This document shows, piece after piece, positions 61,934 through 64,000 of a stretch of 64,000 nucleotides of DNA. The number at the start of each line of letters is the position of its first letter. Within the stretch, counting starts at the first letter, position 1. Source of the stretch: Epiperipatus broadwayi (Eukaryota > Onychophora > Udeonychophora > Euonychophora > Peripatidae); NCBI GenBank assembly GCA_028023455.1, contig JAQFVV010000276.1:250001-314000 (forward strand), written 5' to 3'. The position numbers and the translations under genes are program-made. The notes beneath the pieces are model-generated. The model saw only the letters and a program-made list of their open reading frames with translations, was not told where the DNA came from and searched no databases.

Positions 61934-64000
61934 GTTTTTAAAAATTATTTTATTAGCATGAATTTTGTTACAATTATGTTACAATTACTATTGGCAGTAC
62001 ATGTGTAGACTTGAAAAAGGTTGAAGTTCTATTTAGAGTTCTATAGGGAATAATGTTCAGTAATAGACACTAAAGTCCTGATGTGGCAGGAATTTGTACA
62101 GTTCTGAGGCTGACTGGTGAAAACATGAGTTCATTTTTCTTGAGTTATTAATTATTTCTGTCCTTGTGATTTTTAGAGGTATCTGGGAATTTAATTAGGC
62201 TCCAGGTGGATGTAACTATATCTATGGGAGCTATTAGATTATCTCTATTTTTAATCTTGGTTAATTTGTCTATAAATAATGATTGGTATTTGTGCGAGGT
62301 GGGATTGAAAACAAAATGACACCTGAGGAACCAAAGTGTGAACAGGAGAAAAATTGTTATTCTAATTGTGGTAAAAAAACCTTGGGGAATGTTTTCAATT
62401 AATGTTTGAAGGGTGGTTTTTGAATTGTGAGTGATTGTGGAGATTAAGTCTCTATAAGTTTGCAAGGTGGGACAGGTGTGAATGAAATGATTCATGGTTT
62501 CATCCTCTCTATGACATAGAGAGCACGTTGGGTCAATGTTGGCAAATTTCATTTTGGTTGCCAGGAATGAATTGGTTGGTAGGGCACTTAGGTTGATTTT
62601 AATAATGAAGTCCAGATATTTTGGCTCAAGGTACCAAAACTTAAATTTTGATATAAGTGATTTGTTTGTGACATTGAGTATACTGCTTGTATTTATGAGA
62701 GAGTCTACATTGTTGAGAGAATAATGTGCTTCCCAGTAATTAATTTTTGTAAATGATTTAACCTGTAATTTGTTGAACTTAGTATTAATTTTGGCAAGTT
62801 GATTTATGAATTTATTTTTTATTGGTGGAGGGGTATCAGTGGGTAGAATTTTAATGAAAGATTGGAAAATAGGAAAATTAGTAGATAGTTTTACTAGAGT
62901 GTTATGGGCTTTTTGATAGTAGAAGGTTGTTATTGAGTGCAATGATAGGCCATTGTATTTGGTATGATTTTGTAGGCTATTGATACTAATGGAGGTAGCT
63001 TTCTTATTCCAGATTAGCTTCATAGATAAAGAGTTTTTTTTTTTTTTTAAAAACTGTTGGTGAATTTTATGACTGGCGCATAATAATTAATTTTTGGGAC
63101 TATTAACATGTTGATTAGAGAAATTTTGCTATGAATTGACAGATAAGCTTTGGATAGTGAATTAATTATTTTTTCTATAGCTGGCGGTAACTGATTCTGT
63201 ATTGTGCTTCTTGTGGCATTAAGTGAGAGATGAAATGGAATTCCAAGAAAGTTATGTGGTGTGGTTTTGGTTAGAGATGCAATTGGCTGGCCAGTGAAAA
63301 TGTTCCATATTGCTGTTTTTTCTCTGTTAAATTTGAGTGCATGTGTTAATGTGTAGTTCTCAAGAATAGATTGTAATTTAGGAAGTGACTTTTTAGAAGG
63401 CAGGAACACCACTATATCATCCATGTAGGAAAGATGGTTTATTTGTTGTTTCAGGTCCCTTATATATATTCCAGGTATCTTTGCCTCTATTTCAGCAAGT
63501 AATGGATTGATATAGGTGATAAAAAGCAGGGAACTCAGAGGGGATCCCTGTGGGATGGATGTGTGGGGTAGGAAGCTTGGAGACATCTTGCCATTGAGCG
63601 TAATGTGAATATCTCTATTGTGAAGTAGGTTTGCTAGTATGTACATCAGAGGTATAGGAATGTTGTAGCTACTGATTTCTTCCAGCAGTTTCAGAATTGG
63701 AATTGAATCAAATGCTGCTTCAATGTCAAGCTGAATCACCACTAGCCCAGTTTTTTTGGTTAGTCTGACTTCATCTATTATTGTCTTAAACAGGACAAGT
63801 GCTTCCGGTATGGAGCTGCCTTTTTTAGAAAACTGGTATGTAGAAATTTTTGGTAGAATTAAAGGCTGAATTTTGTCTTTGACTATGGATTCAATAATTT
63901 TTATAATAAGAGGGGACATGGATATTGGTCTGAGGTTGGTTAGTGGAGAAGGGTGAATGGGCTTTTTGAGGAAGGGGACTAGCGATACCGGGTAGAGCTG
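61934..64000 (-). mobile_element. LINE retrotransposon, minus strand, 3' part of the polymerase ORF (runs off the right edge)
   Basis: Reading leftward from the edge: LYPVSLVPFLKKPIHPSPLT and NLRPISMSPLI (early RT block), then GLVVIQLDIEAAFDSIPI (motif A, Asp), SIPQGSPLSSLLFITYINPL (motif B), HLSYMDDIVVF (motif C, intact YMDD) and NFLGIPFHLS. The first frame stops at 63,047 next to an A15 run. The second (62,148-63,023) continues with a CCHC finger CSLCHREDETMNHFIHTC and an LWFLRCHFVF segment. The break is a homopolymer-type frameshift. The clade is uncertain: the CCHC plus W-R-F tail recalls L1/Tx1-like elements, while YMDD also occurs in other clades. The 3' UTR spans 61,934-62,147 and abuts (TAG)n on this strand, which could be its own tail. 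The endonuclease end lies outside the window. Confidence 0.85.

Overview
This is strongly AT-rich eukaryotic DNA, most likely from an invertebrate animal genome. Evidence: a rhodopsin-class GPCR, animal-type transposon families (piggyBac, hAT/ZBED5-like, Penelope-like, RTE and jockey-type LINEs, Ty3/gypsy), Pol III-type tRNA-Gly SINEs and very long simple-sequence arrays. I cannot name the species. Bacterial features (operons, Shine-Dalgarno sites, CRISPR) are absent.

Layout. 1-6.2 kb: one copy of a ~0.9 kb dispersed repeat, AT-rich DNA, then a ~342-bp satellite array that switches orientation near 3,810. 6.2-11 kb: AT-rich DNA, an (AT)n run and the only convincing intact cellular gene, a single-exon peptide-type GPCR on the minus strand (9,868-10,929). 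11-21 kb: a foldback element, a ~0.45 kb dispersed repeat (called R1 here), a decayed hAT transposase, an RTE LINE end, two tRNA-Gly SINEs and a palindrome. 21-25.6 kb: a decayed Penelope-like element, a decayed gypsy pol and another foldback. 26-33.3 kb: two more RTE ends (one split by an R1 copy), a SINE with a 14-bp target duplication and the second copy of the ~0.9 kb repeat. 34-36 kb: a GC-richer island with a short open frame and small duplications. 38-45 kb: AT-cored hairpins, a minisatellite-like block, a SINE, a ~764-bp (GATA)n array and another SINE. 47-55 kb: a hAT fragment, three R1 units, possible terminal exons of an unidentified minus-strand gene, and a decayed piggyBac transposase. 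58-64 kb: a compound (TTA)n/(CTA)n microsatellite split by a 1.77-kb terminal-inverted-repeat element and a 5'-truncated LINE, with a second LINE running in from the right edge on the minus strand.

Apart from the GPCR, few sequences look like host genes. The rest is a layered record of transposition and simple-repeat growth. The features most worth following are the microsatellite insertion hub (58.2-62 kb), three loci sharing an inverted-repeat-with-tandemly-amplified-arm architecture, the small tRNA-Gly SINE family, the R1 repeat, and the GPCR's loss of several canonical motifs.
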